A stretch of 28,394 nt of DNA from Ganoderma boninense (lineage: Eukaryota; Basidiomycota; Agaricomycetes; Polyporales; Polyporaceae). The notes under the pieces were generated by a model, which worked only from the letters and a program-made list of their open reading frames with translations, made no database searches and was not told the DNA's origin. Of the stretch, positions 1-10,055 are shown piece after piece; the stretch's first letter is position 1; every line of letters starts with the position of its first letter. Location of the stretch: NCBI GenBank assembly GCA_002900995.3, contig PJEW03000039.1, forward strand, positions 1-28,394, read 5' to 3'. Position numbers and translations under genes: made by a program.

Positions 1-378
1 CGATGCGGGAAGGGTTTCATGACCAACATATGGGACGTCGTTCGCCATTGCAAGGAGGAGAAGGCCAGGAGATGCCATGGGCTCCGAGCTCGACAGAAGC
101 CCCGTTCGTCAGCGCAAGGATTTTCTCGGAGTATATGCATGATCGCGATGTGGGTCAGGGACACAAGTTGGTTGGAAGGATATGCTGAAGGGGAACGCAC
201 AGTGATTTCAACACCATCATCGGCAAGGATGAGGGCGGCATACGTAGCGGCGAGTTCGTCGGTGGCCTGTAGACGAGAGGAGTCAGTCATCTGTCGATCA
301 GGCCTATGGGTCCATCCAGAGATGTCACCTTCCATCCGCGATCTCCTGGAGAGGGTGCGGCGATGCGGCAGAGGCTGG
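1..378. other. Left flank of element E1, no clear gene
   Basis: Several overlapping plus-strand frames are open here, but none shows a recognisable domain, a convincing splice pattern or a clear start. The only coding hint is the frame starting at ATG 306, described separately, which stays in register across the E1 insertion. Confidence 0.4.
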
Positions 379-383
379 CTGCG
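379..383. repeat. Target-site duplication of E1, left copy (CTGCG)
   Basis: CTGCG directly precedes the left LTR and recurs at 6919-6923 directly after the right LTR. A 5-bp duplication is the usual footprint of a Ty3-type integrase, so both ends of E1 come from one integration. Confidence 0.93.
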
Positions 384-847
384 TGTTACGACTGGCTGTC
401 GTGTAAGATCAGGGAGGAGGCTTACGAGACGAGCAAGGGCGTCGACGAGCACTTGTGCAGCGAGAGCGGAGCAGGGCTCGACAGTCAGGCTGGAGACAAG
501 ATTGTATTGAGCGAGTAAGTAATGAAGCGAGAATACAGCAAGGCTTACCTGGAGACAAGAGGTCGAAACTGAGGTCTCCAGGTAGCAAAGTAACAGGCCT
601 TATATACATGTAACGGACCAATGGGAACCGGGGACATAGGTAACTATGGACACGGGAACCAGTGGAAGAACAATGGTATGTAGTACAATGACAACGGGAA
701 CGATGGGTAACAGGAGTTATTTGTACTGCGAGAACAAGGGACAGGTTTGCTAAACAACGGAGGACAATAAGGACGACGCGGGAGGCAAACAGTCCGAAAA
801 GGGAAAGAGAGACGCCGGGGTAGGCGCCGAGCGTGCCGTTCATGACA
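384..847 (-). repeat. 3' LTR of E1
   Basis: 464 bp, beginning TGTTACG and ending ATGACA on the plus strand, so TG...CA in element sense. It shares subfamily-specific variants with the other E1 LTR. It carries extra single bases in short homopolymers, for example GATTG for GATG and ACCAA for ACAA, which account for its 4-bp excess over the other three LTRs. Confidence 0.95.
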
Positions 848-850
848 ATA

Positions 851-859
851 CCCCCTTCT
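851..859 (-). other. Polypurine tract of E1
   Basis: In element sense the sequence AGAAGGGGG lies 3 nt upstream of the 3' LTR. This is the position of the plus-strand DNA primer in LTR retrotransposons. E2 has AGGAGGGGGG at the same place. Confidence 0.8.
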
Positions 860-873
860 AAGGATCGGTGTCC

Positions 874-3800
874 TCACGATCGAGTCTTCTTGTTGAGAGG
901 GCCAGGAGCGTCGGGATGTGTCGAATGAAACTTTTGCAGCACTTTTTGGCGCATTTGCTAGATCCGACACGTCTTCCCAGCTATCGTGTTCAGGGCCCCA
1001 GCCCTTCCAGTGAACAAGATACTGTAGTTTCTTCCACCGCCCATACCGACGCGACTCTAACACTTCCTCTACTTCGTACTCTTCCTCTCCTTCCACTTCG
1101 AGAGCTGCAGGTTTAGGGGGATGCCGACCGGGAAGCTGGCTTTTCCTTGTGCGGGTGTAGGAGCGTCACGTGGAACACTGGGTGGAGTCCCATGTCTTTG
1201 GGGAGCTTGAGCTCGTAAGCCAAGTTTCCCACTTTGCGCTTGACAGGGTATGGGCCAGCATACCGGTCCACCAGTTTCCGAGAGACTCCAGGGACCCGGA
1301 AGTCCTAGTGTCAAGCCCACACCTTCTGACCCTCCTTGAACTCTGGAGCAGTGGAGACGTAGCGATCATAGTACTCCTTCATCCGCTCTGCTGCCAGGGT
1401 TAAGGCTGAGGTCGCATCCTCCCCTCGCCTGTCGGCAACTCCTCTCTTCGTTCATCCGCTGTAGGCACCGTGGTGGATAGCATCGGAACGTGGAACTGAG
1501 GTTCGTAGCCGTACATGAGGTAAAACGGCGAGTACCCTGTGGATGAATGTACACGCGAGTTAAAGCAGTATTCTGCTGTTGGCAGCCACTTGACCCAATC
1601 GTCGCGGCGCCTTGAGCAGTACATCCGCAGGTACGCCTCTATCTCCTGGTTCCATCGCTCCGACTGCCCATCCGTCTGCGGGTGGTAAGCTGTGGACAAT
1701 GCGCTTTCTATATCGAGGCCTTTAAGGATTGCACGGAAGAGCTTGCTAGAGAACTGGGGCCCCCCGATCAGAGATGATCTTTCGCGGAGTCCATGTAGAC
1801 GGAACCATTCTCTAATGAAGTTGTCTGCAGTCCCTTCCGTGTCGATCTCCTCGGTGCATGGAATAAGGTGAATCATCTTTCCATGCCGTCAGCAATAAGC
1901 TGGAGCGCATTGTATCCGTCCACCTCCGGCAGTCCAGTGATGAAGTCACAGGTAACTACTTGGCCTGGGCCGTCCGGGATCTCGTTGGGTTGAAGGGGAC
2001 CATGTGGCTTCGCATGTGAAGTCTTGCCACGGCGACAGGTGTCGCAGGTCTCAACGTAATCCTTAATGAACTTTGCCATGCCCGCCACCAGTAGTTCCGT
2101 GTAACCAACTCCACCGTCTTTGCCTGGCCAGGGTGTCCAGCAGGTGGGAGGTCGTGGTGAATGCGCACTATCTCTGCTCGAAGCACGTCGTCTTTGGGGA
2201 CATAAACTCGGCCGCGGTAGAGCAGCAGGCCCTTGTTCTGTGTTCCAGTCCACCAAATCGTTCTGTAGACGTGCTGGCCCTAGCTTATCGAGCTTGCTGA
2301 GTGCCTCTGCGACCTCCTGCTCACGCTCTCCACATTCTCGGATGCGACGGAGCAGTGCCTTTTCTGGTACCACTGACATGTGCCCTCTCTTGGCTGCCAG
2401 TACCCGGAAGCGATCGGGTTGCAACATGACTCGGTTCAGGTTGTCATCGGCATCGTCCTTCTGGTGATCAGGCCTGCGCGACAGCGCGTCTGCCCTACCA
2501 TTGGAGGTGCCTGGCTTGTGTGCAATGACAAAGTCGAACCATGACAGATAGAGAGCCCATCGTGCCTGCCTGCGCGTGAGGTTTTTGTGCGGCCTTCCAG
2601 TACTCGAGGTTCTTGTGGTCCGACTGGATCCCGAACACACTGGGAAGACCCTCGAGGTAGTGGCGCCAGGCCTGCAGGGCACGGATGATGGCGAGCATCT
2701 CCTTGTCATAGATCTCGTAGTTGCGTTCCGCATCGCTCATTGACTCAGAGTGGAAAGCCACAGGGTGCCATTTGCCGTCCTCCCCCTCCCTGAGACAGAA
2801 CCGCACCAGTAGCATACCCGGATGCATCGACTTCAATGCGGGTTTTGCAGTCTGGGTCATACATGCTCAGGACAGGGCTTTCAGTGAAACGACGTTTGAG
2901 CTCGTCGAATGCTGATTGCTCTTCGGCACCCCATTGCCAGGAGCGCTACCCGTGAGACGGTCGAGGGGTTGCATACTGCGCTGAAGTCCTTAATGAACCG
3001 CCTGTAGAAATTTGCGAAACTGCGGAACTTCCGTACATCTGAGGCGTTCTGAGGGACAGGCCATTCTGCGATACCCCTGACCTTCACTGGGTCCATCTCC
3101 ACACAGTTCTCTCCGAGACGAGCACACCTAGGTACTCAACCTTAGGCTGTTCGAATTCGCACTTCTCTGGCTTGCAGAACAGGTCGTGCTCCGCCAGACG
3201 TTTCAGGACCTCACGCACCAGTGTGCGGTGTTCCTCGATGTCGTTGGTGAATATGAGGATGTCGTCGAGGTAGATAGTGATTTTGCCGAGTATGATGAGG
3301 TCCTTGAAGATGTCGTTCATGAGCGCAGAGAATGTACTAGGCGAGTTAGCCAGTCCGAAGTACATCACGTTCGGTTCGAACAGTCCACGATTGGTAACAA
3401 AGGCAGCCTTCCATTCATCACCGGTCTTAATCCGCACATTGTTGTACCCCCAACGGATGTCAAGCTTTGTAAAGTACTTGGCCCTCTTGAGTCGATCCAT
3501 CAAGTCCGACACCAACGGTAGTGGGTATCGGTTCTTAATGGTGATGTCGTTCAATCGCCGGTAGTCCTGTACAGGACGTAGGCTGCCATCCTTCTTTTTA
3601 ACGAAGAAGAATGGTGACGACATCGGTGACTTCGACTCTTGAATATATCCTTTGGCCAAGTTCTCGCTAAGGAACTTGTCAAGCTCAACCTGCTCGCTGG
3701 GCGACAGGGGGTACACCTTGGAATGGAACATCCTAGCATCTGGTACGAGTTCTATAGCGTGGTCGTAGGGTCCGTGCTCAGGTAGACGTTCGGACGCCTC

Positions 3801-5489
3801 TTTCGAGAACACATGCAGATACTCGTGGTACTGGGGAGGTACGATCTCTTCGACAGGACGGACTTCCTTCTTCTGGTACTCTTGTTCAGCGAGCTGTTGA
3901 GAGTACGTGTAGCTCGCCGACACAAAGATCTTAGGGGTACCTCGAAGTCGTCGTCCATCTTCTAGTGCATTGAGAAGAGACTCCTCAGTGCCATCCCATT
4001 CCGGCAGAAAACCTGGTGGTGGAGGCCTATCTTCCTCCTCCTCCTCGACCATTACGGCCGTGCATATCCCTACCCATCGTCTTTGCCTTCCGCACCCGTC
4101 GAGAACCATTGCGCGCCGTAAGCCGTACCTCCGTATCACGCGCTTTGGTTTCAACAGGTTGGATGCCTTCCGATGAGCCGGACATGCCTCTGGACATCTC
4201 GATAGGCGCAGCGAGCCACGTTCCCAATCTACTTCAGGGTTGTGTTCGCGCAGCCAGTCCAGGCCAATGATCACATCCTCTTCTCCTATGTCTGTCACCA
4301 CAAACACCACCTTCTCTCGGTGGTCTCCAATCGCCATATCCAACACGGCGACCTCCGTGATCGTTCCATCACGGTTCTCGGTACCATCTATGTTGTACAG
4401 GGGAATTGGCCTTGCCAACTTCCTCGTCGTAACCTGGTTCTTCTCTACGAACCGTCTATGTAAAAACTTAGTAGTAGCTCCGCTATCTACCATCGCTACT
4501 ATGTCCTTGTGTCGCTGCTTGCCGATTAACCGTACTGGTATATGAAAGTGTTGGCCACTATGATTTACTTCATATACAAACACAGAACTCAGTACAGAAA
4601 ATCGACTATTACTACAAGAGCCAGCACGCGCAGCGTCCAGTGCGGCTCTAATCAGAAAACCCTCCTTCTTCTCAGCGGTCGTAAGGGCCGCGATCTTCTC
4701 CTCCATCACCTTGACCTGGGCCTGAAGAGCCGCTACTTCCGTAGTTGCAGTGGACGAGGAAGCGGCTTGCTGACTCTTCAGCCGCGGGCAGTCATACTTA
4801 CGATGTCCGGGCTGGCCACAGATATGACAGTTTCCAGGGAACGGCTTCTTCCCGGTAGCGGCCGCCTTCTCCCCCTTCTTTTTCCATCCAAACGACTTCG
4901 GCCATTCTTCCTCTCTGGTGACGAGGGCCTGGTCGAGCGACAGCGCCACCTTCTGGATTTTGGTGAGGTCCGAGATGTCGTGGGCACTGGTGGCGAGGAC
5001 GTCCCGGAGCCTGGGAGGCAGGCCCGAGCGGTAGCGTTCGCGTTTGTCCTCGTCGCCAAAGCCGGTTCGAGCCGCGGCTGCGTTAAACTGCGCCGTATAC
5101 TCCTGGACGGTGCCGACCTTGCGGTATGCCTTGCAAAGCTTGACCAGTTCAGCGATGGCAGCCTCCTTGTCGTCGGCTGCGCAGAAGTGGTCCTTGAAGG
5201 CTGTGCTGAACGCGGCGTAGTTTGCCCAAGGACTAGTTCCACCAGCGAGCGTCACAATGTGGGGGCCAGCCCAGGCTGCTGCTCCTTCCGTGAGCCTACT
5301 GAGGATGGTCATCCATACCACATCAGGTGGTGTGCTGACAGCCACCGCTGTGAGGGTGTTGAAGTAGATCTGGGCTGCAGACACAAAGCGGAGGCCATCC
5401 TGGGGGGATTTTCCATCATAGTCACGTGGGGCGATTTGGGAAAGGAGTTTGGAGGTGTCGAACGGTGGAGCAGGGGCAGGGGTAGTCAT
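874..5489 (-). pseudogene. E1 gag-pol polyprotein, frameshifted
   Basis: An intact frame runs from ATG 5489 to 3084. It covers capsid, the CCHC knuckle (CHICGQPGHRKYDC), the aspartic protease (DSGATTKF) and reverse transcriptase with YLDDILIF. Gag and pol form one ORF here, as in Tf1-type elements. After that, a 2-bp gain near 3112 and a series of 1-2 bp indels (near 2972, 2940, 2795, 2585, 2222, 2082, 1888, 1785, 1430, 1310, 1140 and 945) scatter RNase H, integrase and chromodomain over three frames. Two compensating indels near 4165 and 4070 replace about 35 residues downstream of protease. The integrase HHCC and DDE regions and the chromodomain (about 930-1096) remain recognisable in pieces. 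The ancestral stop corresponds to 874-876. Confidence 0.92.
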
Positions 5490-6070
5490 GCGGGTGTGGA
5501 CGCTCGACTGGGTGCAGCTGAGGGTTGTGGAGTGTTGAGGCTGATGGTCTCTTGCTTGGGTTCCTTCTTTACTTCCGGCTTTTTCTCTGCCTTTGGGAGT
5601 TTAGAAGTTGAAGCAATGGGGGTTGCGGGAGTTGAGGTTCGTCGCTGTCCAAGACGCTCTGTGACGAGTTCGAGAGTCTTGTCGAGGATGGGAGACCCTG
5701 TCGATCGTGCAGGACTGGGGATTCGACTTTGGACACGACTCTGGGGTTGTGAGGTAGGGCGTGAGGCAGGGCGGGATGAGGGGTTCCTGGATGCGATGAG
5801 GGCGGCTTGGCGAGCTGGGGGTCGGCTTGGATCTCGAGGTGCAGGTGCTGGTGGGTTTGCGATCTTCGCACGGATTAGGACTTCCTGTTCTTTGGTGGTG
5901 AGGAGTCTAGGGGCGATGCCTTCGCGAGTTTCAAGAGTATCGTTGAATGTGTGTGATCGGTGGGGGCACGGTTGCTCCTCGCAGTAGTACCAGGCTTGCT
6001 TATCTTCGTCCCAGTACTCGTCCTGTACTGCAGTGGGGTGAAATACGTGTCCCCAGGCTTGGCAAGCCAC
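5486..6070 (-). CDS. E1 leader/gag N-terminal ORF without ATG
   Basis: An open frame of about 194 codons precedes gag. It begins with a Trp/Cys/His-rich segment (YYCEEQPCPHRSH, a possible metal-binding knuckle). A Pro/Ser/Arg-rich linker and a Lys/Glu-rich tail follow. No in-frame ATG is present; the frame opens at a non-ATG codon. In E2 the same frame runs directly into gag, but in E1 the loss of one C just before the gag ATG (CCCGCATG versus CCCGCCATG) puts it out of register. It may be the natural gag N-terminus reached by splicing or non-ATG initiation, or an untranslated leader. Protein sequence over this stretch is identical in E1 and E2. Confidence 0.5.
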   Translation of the reverse strand: MACQAWGHVFHPTAVQDEYWDEDKQAWYYCEEQPCPHRSHTFNDTLETREGIAPRLLTTKEQEVLIRAKIANPPAPAPRDPSRPPARQAALIASRNPSSRPASRPTSQPQSRVQSRIPSPARSTGSPILDKTLELVTERLGQRRTSTPATPIASTSKLPKAEKKPEVKKEPKQETISLNTPQPSAAPSRASTPA

Positions 6071-6445
6071 GTTGAATCTCGCTTCCTTATCCTAGGAATG
6101 AAACGGCAGGTGCACGATCCAACACTGTCTGCTCAGCCTCCTCGGCCTATTGCTGTGTCTTAGCCCAAGGGACACGGGCCCAAGGGTGTTCTGCCTTGGC
6201 TTTGTTTCGCCGCCTTTCTCTAGCCTCCCACGCCGTGAGGCGGACCACTTCTGTCAGTACCGGGGTCTCGTGTTAGGAGCTTTCCGCGTACTGTACCACT
6301 AAGAGTGGCAAGCCTCAGGTTGCGCCGAGACCACGTCCGATGGTGTGACTAGAGCGCGCACTACGCTAGGCCAACACAGAGGATCTAAGTGCGTACCGTA
6401 CGAGAGGGAAAGAGTGTGGGTGGAGTACGCCGGTGCTCGTGTAGA

Positions 6446-6456
6446 AGTTTCGACCT
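6446..6456 (-). other. Self-priming primer-binding site of E1
   Basis: In element sense AGGTCGAAACT lies 2 nt inside the 5' LTR. It is the exact reverse complement of AGTTTCGACCT in the LTR (6633-6643 in this copy). The adjacent bases do not start with TGG, the usual complement of a tRNA 3' end. Confidence 0.85.
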
Positions 6457-6458
6457 AA

Positions 6459-6918
6459 TGTTATGACTGGCTATCGTGTAAGATCAGGGAGGAGGCTTAC
6501 GAGACGAGCAAGGGCGTCGACGAGCACTTGTGCAGCGAGAGCGGAGCAGGGCTCGACAGTCAGGCTGGAGACAAGATGTATTGAGCGAGTAAGTAACGAG
6601 CGAGAATACAGCAAGGCTTACCTGGAGACAAGAGGTCGAAACTGAGGTCTCCAGGTAGCGAAGTACAGGCCTTATATACATGTAACGGACAATGGGAACC
6701 GGGGACAATAGGTAACTATGGACACGGGAACCAGTGGAAGAACAATGGTATGTAGTACAATGACAACGGGAACGATGGGTAACAGGAGTTATTGTACTGC
6801 GAGAACAAGGGACAGGTTTGCTAAACAACGGAGGACAATAAGGACGACGCGGGAGGCAAACAGTCCAAAAAGGGAAAGAGAGACGCCGGGGTAGGCGCCG
6901 AGCGTGCCGTTCATGACA
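6459..6918 (-). repeat. 5' LTR of E1
   Basis: 460 bp, TG...CA, directly followed by the CTGCG duplication. It differs from the E2 LTRs at about ten positions. Several are CpG changes, for example TCGG to TTGG and GTCGT to GTCAT in element sense, which fits deamination of methylated cytosine. Confidence 0.95.
6633..6678 (-). promoter_or_regulatory. E1 LTR promoter: TATA box and inferred transcript start
   Basis: In element sense TATATAA occupies 6678-6672. The segment AGTTTCGACCT begins at 6643, about 34 nt after the start of the TATA box. If transcription starts there, the first 11 nt of the RNA match the primer-binding site, as in Tf1. The TATA box is visible; the start site is inferred. 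Confidence 0.65.
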
Positions 6919-6923
6919 CTGCG
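6919..6923. repeat. Target-site duplication of E1, right copy (CTGCG)
   Basis: Identical to 379-383 and directly abuts the right LTR. Confidence 0.93.
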
Positions 6924-7112
6924 GAGATCGAGCGGGCAAAGGTGGCGCTCTGGGAGACGACGCTCGAGCACGGCGTGCTCGTGGGGCTGGGGCGGGAGTT
7001 AGAGAAGAGGAAAGAGAAAGAGAGCGAATCCCGGTGGGGATGAGGGGGTCGCGGTTGAGCGTTCGGGTTCAAGAGGTAGGATGGGTTATTCTGGGGGAAG
7101 TCCCGGTCTCCA

Positions 7113-7132
7113 GGCATTGGCATTGGCATTGG
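7113..7132. repeat. GGCATT microsatellite
   Basis: Three perfect GGCATT units followed by a partial fourth (GG). Confidence 0.85.
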
Positions 7133-7239
7133 TGATGTAGCACACCCACTGCGCTAAGACGCGATCGAGATTACGGCGGAGACTCGGCCGAGGGATCCCG
7201 ATCGTGAAGTTGAGGGTTCCGCTAGGCAGAGAGTCGACA

Positions 7240-7294
7240 TGCGAGGAGAGGTCATACGCGGGAGTGACGGTGTGCGGACAGATATTGGTGATGG
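7240..7294. repeat. Dispersed 55-bp repeat, copy A
   Basis: Matches 9305-9359 in the same orientation with 7 mismatches in 55. On the minus strand both copies keep an open frame of the form ICPHxVTPxxDLSSH. This suggests the repeat is a fragment of a duplicated coding sequence, but neither copy is part of a recognisable gene. Confidence 0.6.
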
Positions 7295-7695
7295 GCGGGG
7301 CGGACACTCAACGCACGGAGAGTAGCGGGGCGATGGTCGCGGTCGACGAGCCAGTACGTCAAGGGAAGATCGCAGGAATCGCTTTTTGCGAGCAACTAGG
7401 GGATAAATGCGGAGAGCCGGAGCAATCTGACACACTTACCGGTGCGCACGTACCACGATCGCCGAGCTCCCCTAGTCCCGTATCCCCCCTCCTTCCAGCC
7501 ACGGCCACTCCGCACCCACAAGTTCGGCAGTTCCAGTCGCCTTGGTTCGGCGAGGAAAGGCGTTCGGCTGGGAGCGAAATCGATGGTGTGCGAGCCTCGG
7601 GAAAAGGATAGACAGAGTGGAGAGAGAGCGAGAACTCATAGGCGATGCAAGGAGGTCTGAGTTCTGAAGTGGCAGCCGGCGAGGACGAAGCGCAT

Positions 7696-7737
7696 GTCGA
7701 ACGACGGCGTCTCATCCTCGCAGCGCATCGAACTCTA
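7696..7737 (+). promoter_or_regulatory. Segment conserved upstream of both paralogs, copy 1
   Basis: A 42-nt stretch beginning GTCGAACGACGGCG and ending CATCGAACTCTA, 124 nt before the start codon. The counterpart at 11268-11309 has the same length and nearly identical ends. It could be conserved promoter sequence or simply part of the duplicated segment. Confidence 0.4.
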
Positions 7738-7860
7738 TTCTCGTTCAACGGCATTCCGCCCTCAGCTTCTACAGCTCTTTTTTACCCCTCTCTACACCAG
7801 CACATCACAGTATCCTGCGTTATCTCCTCCTGCAACCCAAAGTGCAACTCACTCAACACA

Positions 7861-8369
7861 ATGGTCGTTATATTACCTCGCAACGTCTATAAGACTCTTG
7901 CTCCTGCGATCAAGGGGCATGTGGGAGTGGCCCGTGCAGTCAATTTTGCTGCGTATATAAAGGTCAGTGATTGCTTCATGTTTGTCTTACAGTGCTATTC
8001 GACGGCTCACATTGGCGATCACCTCATGGAGGTCTTCACTGGTTATTTCGAGTGCGACGTTGCCAAACGTCAGGGCAACCGCTACAAGGTGACACCCCCG
8101 CCTGAGGGACGCGGAGTTTGGTACTGGAATCAAGTTCCTTTCTTCATTCACAAGGTACTGTTCCTTCTACGTTACATCTAATGTCGAACTCTTCTGATAC
8201 ACCTCCTCAGCCTGCCAATGGTGTGCTGGAAGGAAATAACCTGTACCAGTGCGTCCATATGGCACATTGAATTGCCAATACTCACATTTTAAACAGGCTG
8301 CAGAAAACTCTCAATGTCCAGTACGGTTGGGACAAGGATACATTCACATGCAAAGGCAACCGTGGTTGA
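7861..8369 (+). CDS. Small four-exon protein, paralog 1; possible HicA-like fold
   Basis: Proposed exons are 7861-7962, 8032-8154, 8211-8248 and 8297-8369, giving 111 residues and a TGA at 8367-8369. Exon lengths 123, 38 and 73 nt are identical in the paralog at 11395, and the first intron is 69 nt in both genes, which strongly supports the model. The protein begins MVVILPRNVYKTLAPAIKG. It has a central VAKRQGNRYKVTPPP segment, then FFIHKP, and ends QYGWDKDTFTC. The order of a basic strand, a conserved His strand and a C-terminal YGW..DTF helix distantly recalls fungal HicA-like (dsRBD-fold) proteins. That is inference from motif shape, not recognised homology. The acceptor of intron 1 is uncertain: GAG at 8031 matches the paralog, while CAG at 7992 is more canonical and also in frame. 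No signal peptide is seen. Confidence 0.72.
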
Positions 8370-9304
8370 CATAACGCACTATCGACTTTGTTAGCGACAC
8401 CGGTCCTACGAATAGACCAAAAGCTTTTCTTGAATGTTTGCGTATACTTTCGAATAGGCACATAGATCATACAAATGTTCGAATGTTCCGCCTCGTTTAT
8501 TTTGGTAATTGATGTTGGAGTTTCGTAGGATCCATATCTCGATTGAGCGCTTACTCTAATTATATACAAACGTGGATGACTATACCGTCTGAATTTCATT
8601 CGTGGTACTTCATGCAAATAGTGTTAGCAAACAGTGCGCCTACGGAATTTCCCTTTGGCGGAATTGCTGACCGTAACGTTGAACCAGGCAAATACGTGCC
8701 CCGCTTCGCTTTGTACTCTACGGCCATGTCCCTCCCAAAATGTTTGGTGCCATGATCGTGTACGCAACTCGGTTCAGGAAGCTCCTACCGCATCCTCGGC
8801 TTTCGCTTGTAATGTCGCTCACCACAGGTGCGGATATGTCGCCTGTTCCGCCTCCCAGTCGCGAATGCGACCGCCGCTCCCCTCATCCCTGCTGCGAGTT
8901 GCGCAGATGTGTGCCGCTTGGCCTCGCCCCGTGAAACTCACTCGCGAGCGCCCCAGATACATCCTGGAGATTTCACAAGCGCGAAAGCCGTAAACGCAAA
9001 AATATTTGTCACAGTGTCCGTCGCCAACATCACCACTCCCCTGCTCGTCCCAACAGAGACAGGCCCATATGGGACACCTGTCCTCCCTCTGCTGATATCA
9101 TTCGCGACTAGCCGCAACACGACAATCCGGGGCTTCGTCCCAGTCGATTAGCTGGTCGCGCAGGGGCGGGCAAGAGAACGGGATGGTTATGTAGTTGATG
9201 CACTCTCAGTTGCCGCTCCCGTCATGCGACATGGTTGCAGCAGGCTGAAGTCGAGCACAAGCGCGGTTTACTCGCAGGTTCCGGTTGCAGCTGTGGATTC
9301 GAAA
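8370..9304. other. Region without a supportable gene
   Basis: Short frames on both strands show no domain or splice structure. Around 8518-8550 the sequence (GTTTCGTAG...ATCTCGAT) resembles 12183-12215, downstream of the second paralog, so the duplicated segment may include 3' flanking DNA. Confidence 0.4.
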
Positions 9305-9359
9305 TGCGAGGAGAGGTCGTGCCCAGGAGTGACGGCGTGCGGACAGATCGTGGTGATGG
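9305..9359. repeat. Dispersed 55-bp repeat, copy B
   Basis: Partner of 7240-7294, about 87% identical. The minus-strand frame here closes shortly beyond the repeat, so this copy looks like a degenerate fragment. Confidence 0.6.
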
Positions 9360-10055
9360 TCGCAGACTCCAGGCACGGGCGAAGGTCATGCTCAAGTCTG
9401 CGGATAGGATTTGTGACTACCGCTCTTTGTTGCATTTGCTTCACTATGATTCTCCATCATCGCGCAGGCGGATAGCAAGTGCCCGCACACTGTGTCGGAT
9501 TCTTGGGGTTATCGCTCTGGTATGCATCTGCTAGGCACTCGGCCTTATCGTGGCCAAGTGGCGAGGAAGCCTAAGTGACCGTCGGACCGTAAGTCTACCG
9601 TACCGAACCACTACTCTAGCATTCCGAACTCAACAGCTGGATTGTGCCTACCAAATCACTCACTGTCATGATGCGGCAGTGTCGCCATCACACCGATTCT
9701 CCCATGGCAGTGATGTTTGAGATGACACCATCAACGCGGTCTCAGGCGCGAACCCATCCATGGGTTATCGCCTTCATCACGACTTGGCGACAGACCACCA
9801 CCTCCCGATGCCGCCCCAAACGCGAACCTCCCGCCCTCGGCCCAGCGCACCCAGCTCCGCAACCGAGTTTGCGGGCACCCGCAGGCTGTGCAGGGGACGT
9901 CAACACGCCCACAGGCCGCAGCTCGACACAAAACAATCCTCATACCCGCGCACGGGCCCCTTCAGCGCCCTCAACGCGCGCCGCTCCACTCCTTCCTCTC
10001 GCTGCTCCCCTCCTGCCTCGGGCCCCGCCACCCGAAGCTCGCGCCGGCCGCGCAC
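9360..10055. other. Region without a supportable gene
   Basis: The first part is unremarkable. From about 9800 the sequence becomes very GC-rich and several frames stay open because stop codons are scarce. This is the approach to the F-box gene and not evidence for extra genes. Confidence 0.4.

Larger units (their letters stand above)
384..6918 (-). mobile_element. Ty3/gypsy chromovirus LTR retrotransposon E1, decayed copy
   Basis: A complete LTR retrotransposon on the minus strand, 6535 bp. In element order it has a 5' LTR (6459-6918), an 11-nt primer-binding site (6446-6456), a leader ORF, gag-pol, a polypurine tract (851-859) and a 3' LTR (384-847). The encoded order protease, RT, RNase H, integrase, chromodomain places it among the chromoviruses of Metaviridae. 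Comparison with E2 shows the 5' leader and gag essentially identical. The region from about 3120 to 384 carries many 1-2 bp indels that break pol. Its two LTRs differ by about 5 substitutions and 6 single-base indels. E1 cannot encode a full polyprotein and would need help in trans to move. Confidence 0.96.
306..7043 (+). pseudogene. Short helical host ORF split by element E1
   Basis: The frame from ATG 306 reaches the target duplication at 379-383. It continues in the same register after the second duplication copy, from 6924 to a TGA at 7041-7043. The rejoined frame would be about 65 residues. It is rich in Arg, Glu, Leu and Ala (for example MRQRLAAEIERAK) and ends in a Lys/Glu-rich tail, which suggests an amphipathic helix or coiled coil. 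An upstream in-frame TAG means the piece may be an internal exon rather than a whole gene. I do not recognise the family. That the frame crosses the site is visible; that it was ever expressed is inference. Confidence 0.3.
7044..7860. other. Intergenic region upstream of the first paralog
   Basis: I see no supportable gene. It contains a GGCATT microsatellite (three units, 7113-7132), a 55-bp element repeated at 9305, and a minus-strand open stretch (7086-7307). It also holds the promoter-proximal segment 7696-7737, similar to the one upstream of the second paralog. The last 100 bp are CT-rich, as is common before fungal start codons. Confidence 0.4.

Noticed and set aside
409..843. Open frames within the LTRs, for example 409-843 minus and the similar frames at 6484-6939, 18796-19338 and 24940-25404
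   Set aside because: They are frames through LTR DNA, recur wherever an LTR lies, and overlap promoter and primer signals. No domain is present.
4542..5987. 481-codon plus-strand frame antisense to E1 gag (and its copy at 20301-21056)
   Set aside because: It is a mirror of gag caused by codon composition; the sense frames contain the zinc knuckle and capsid.
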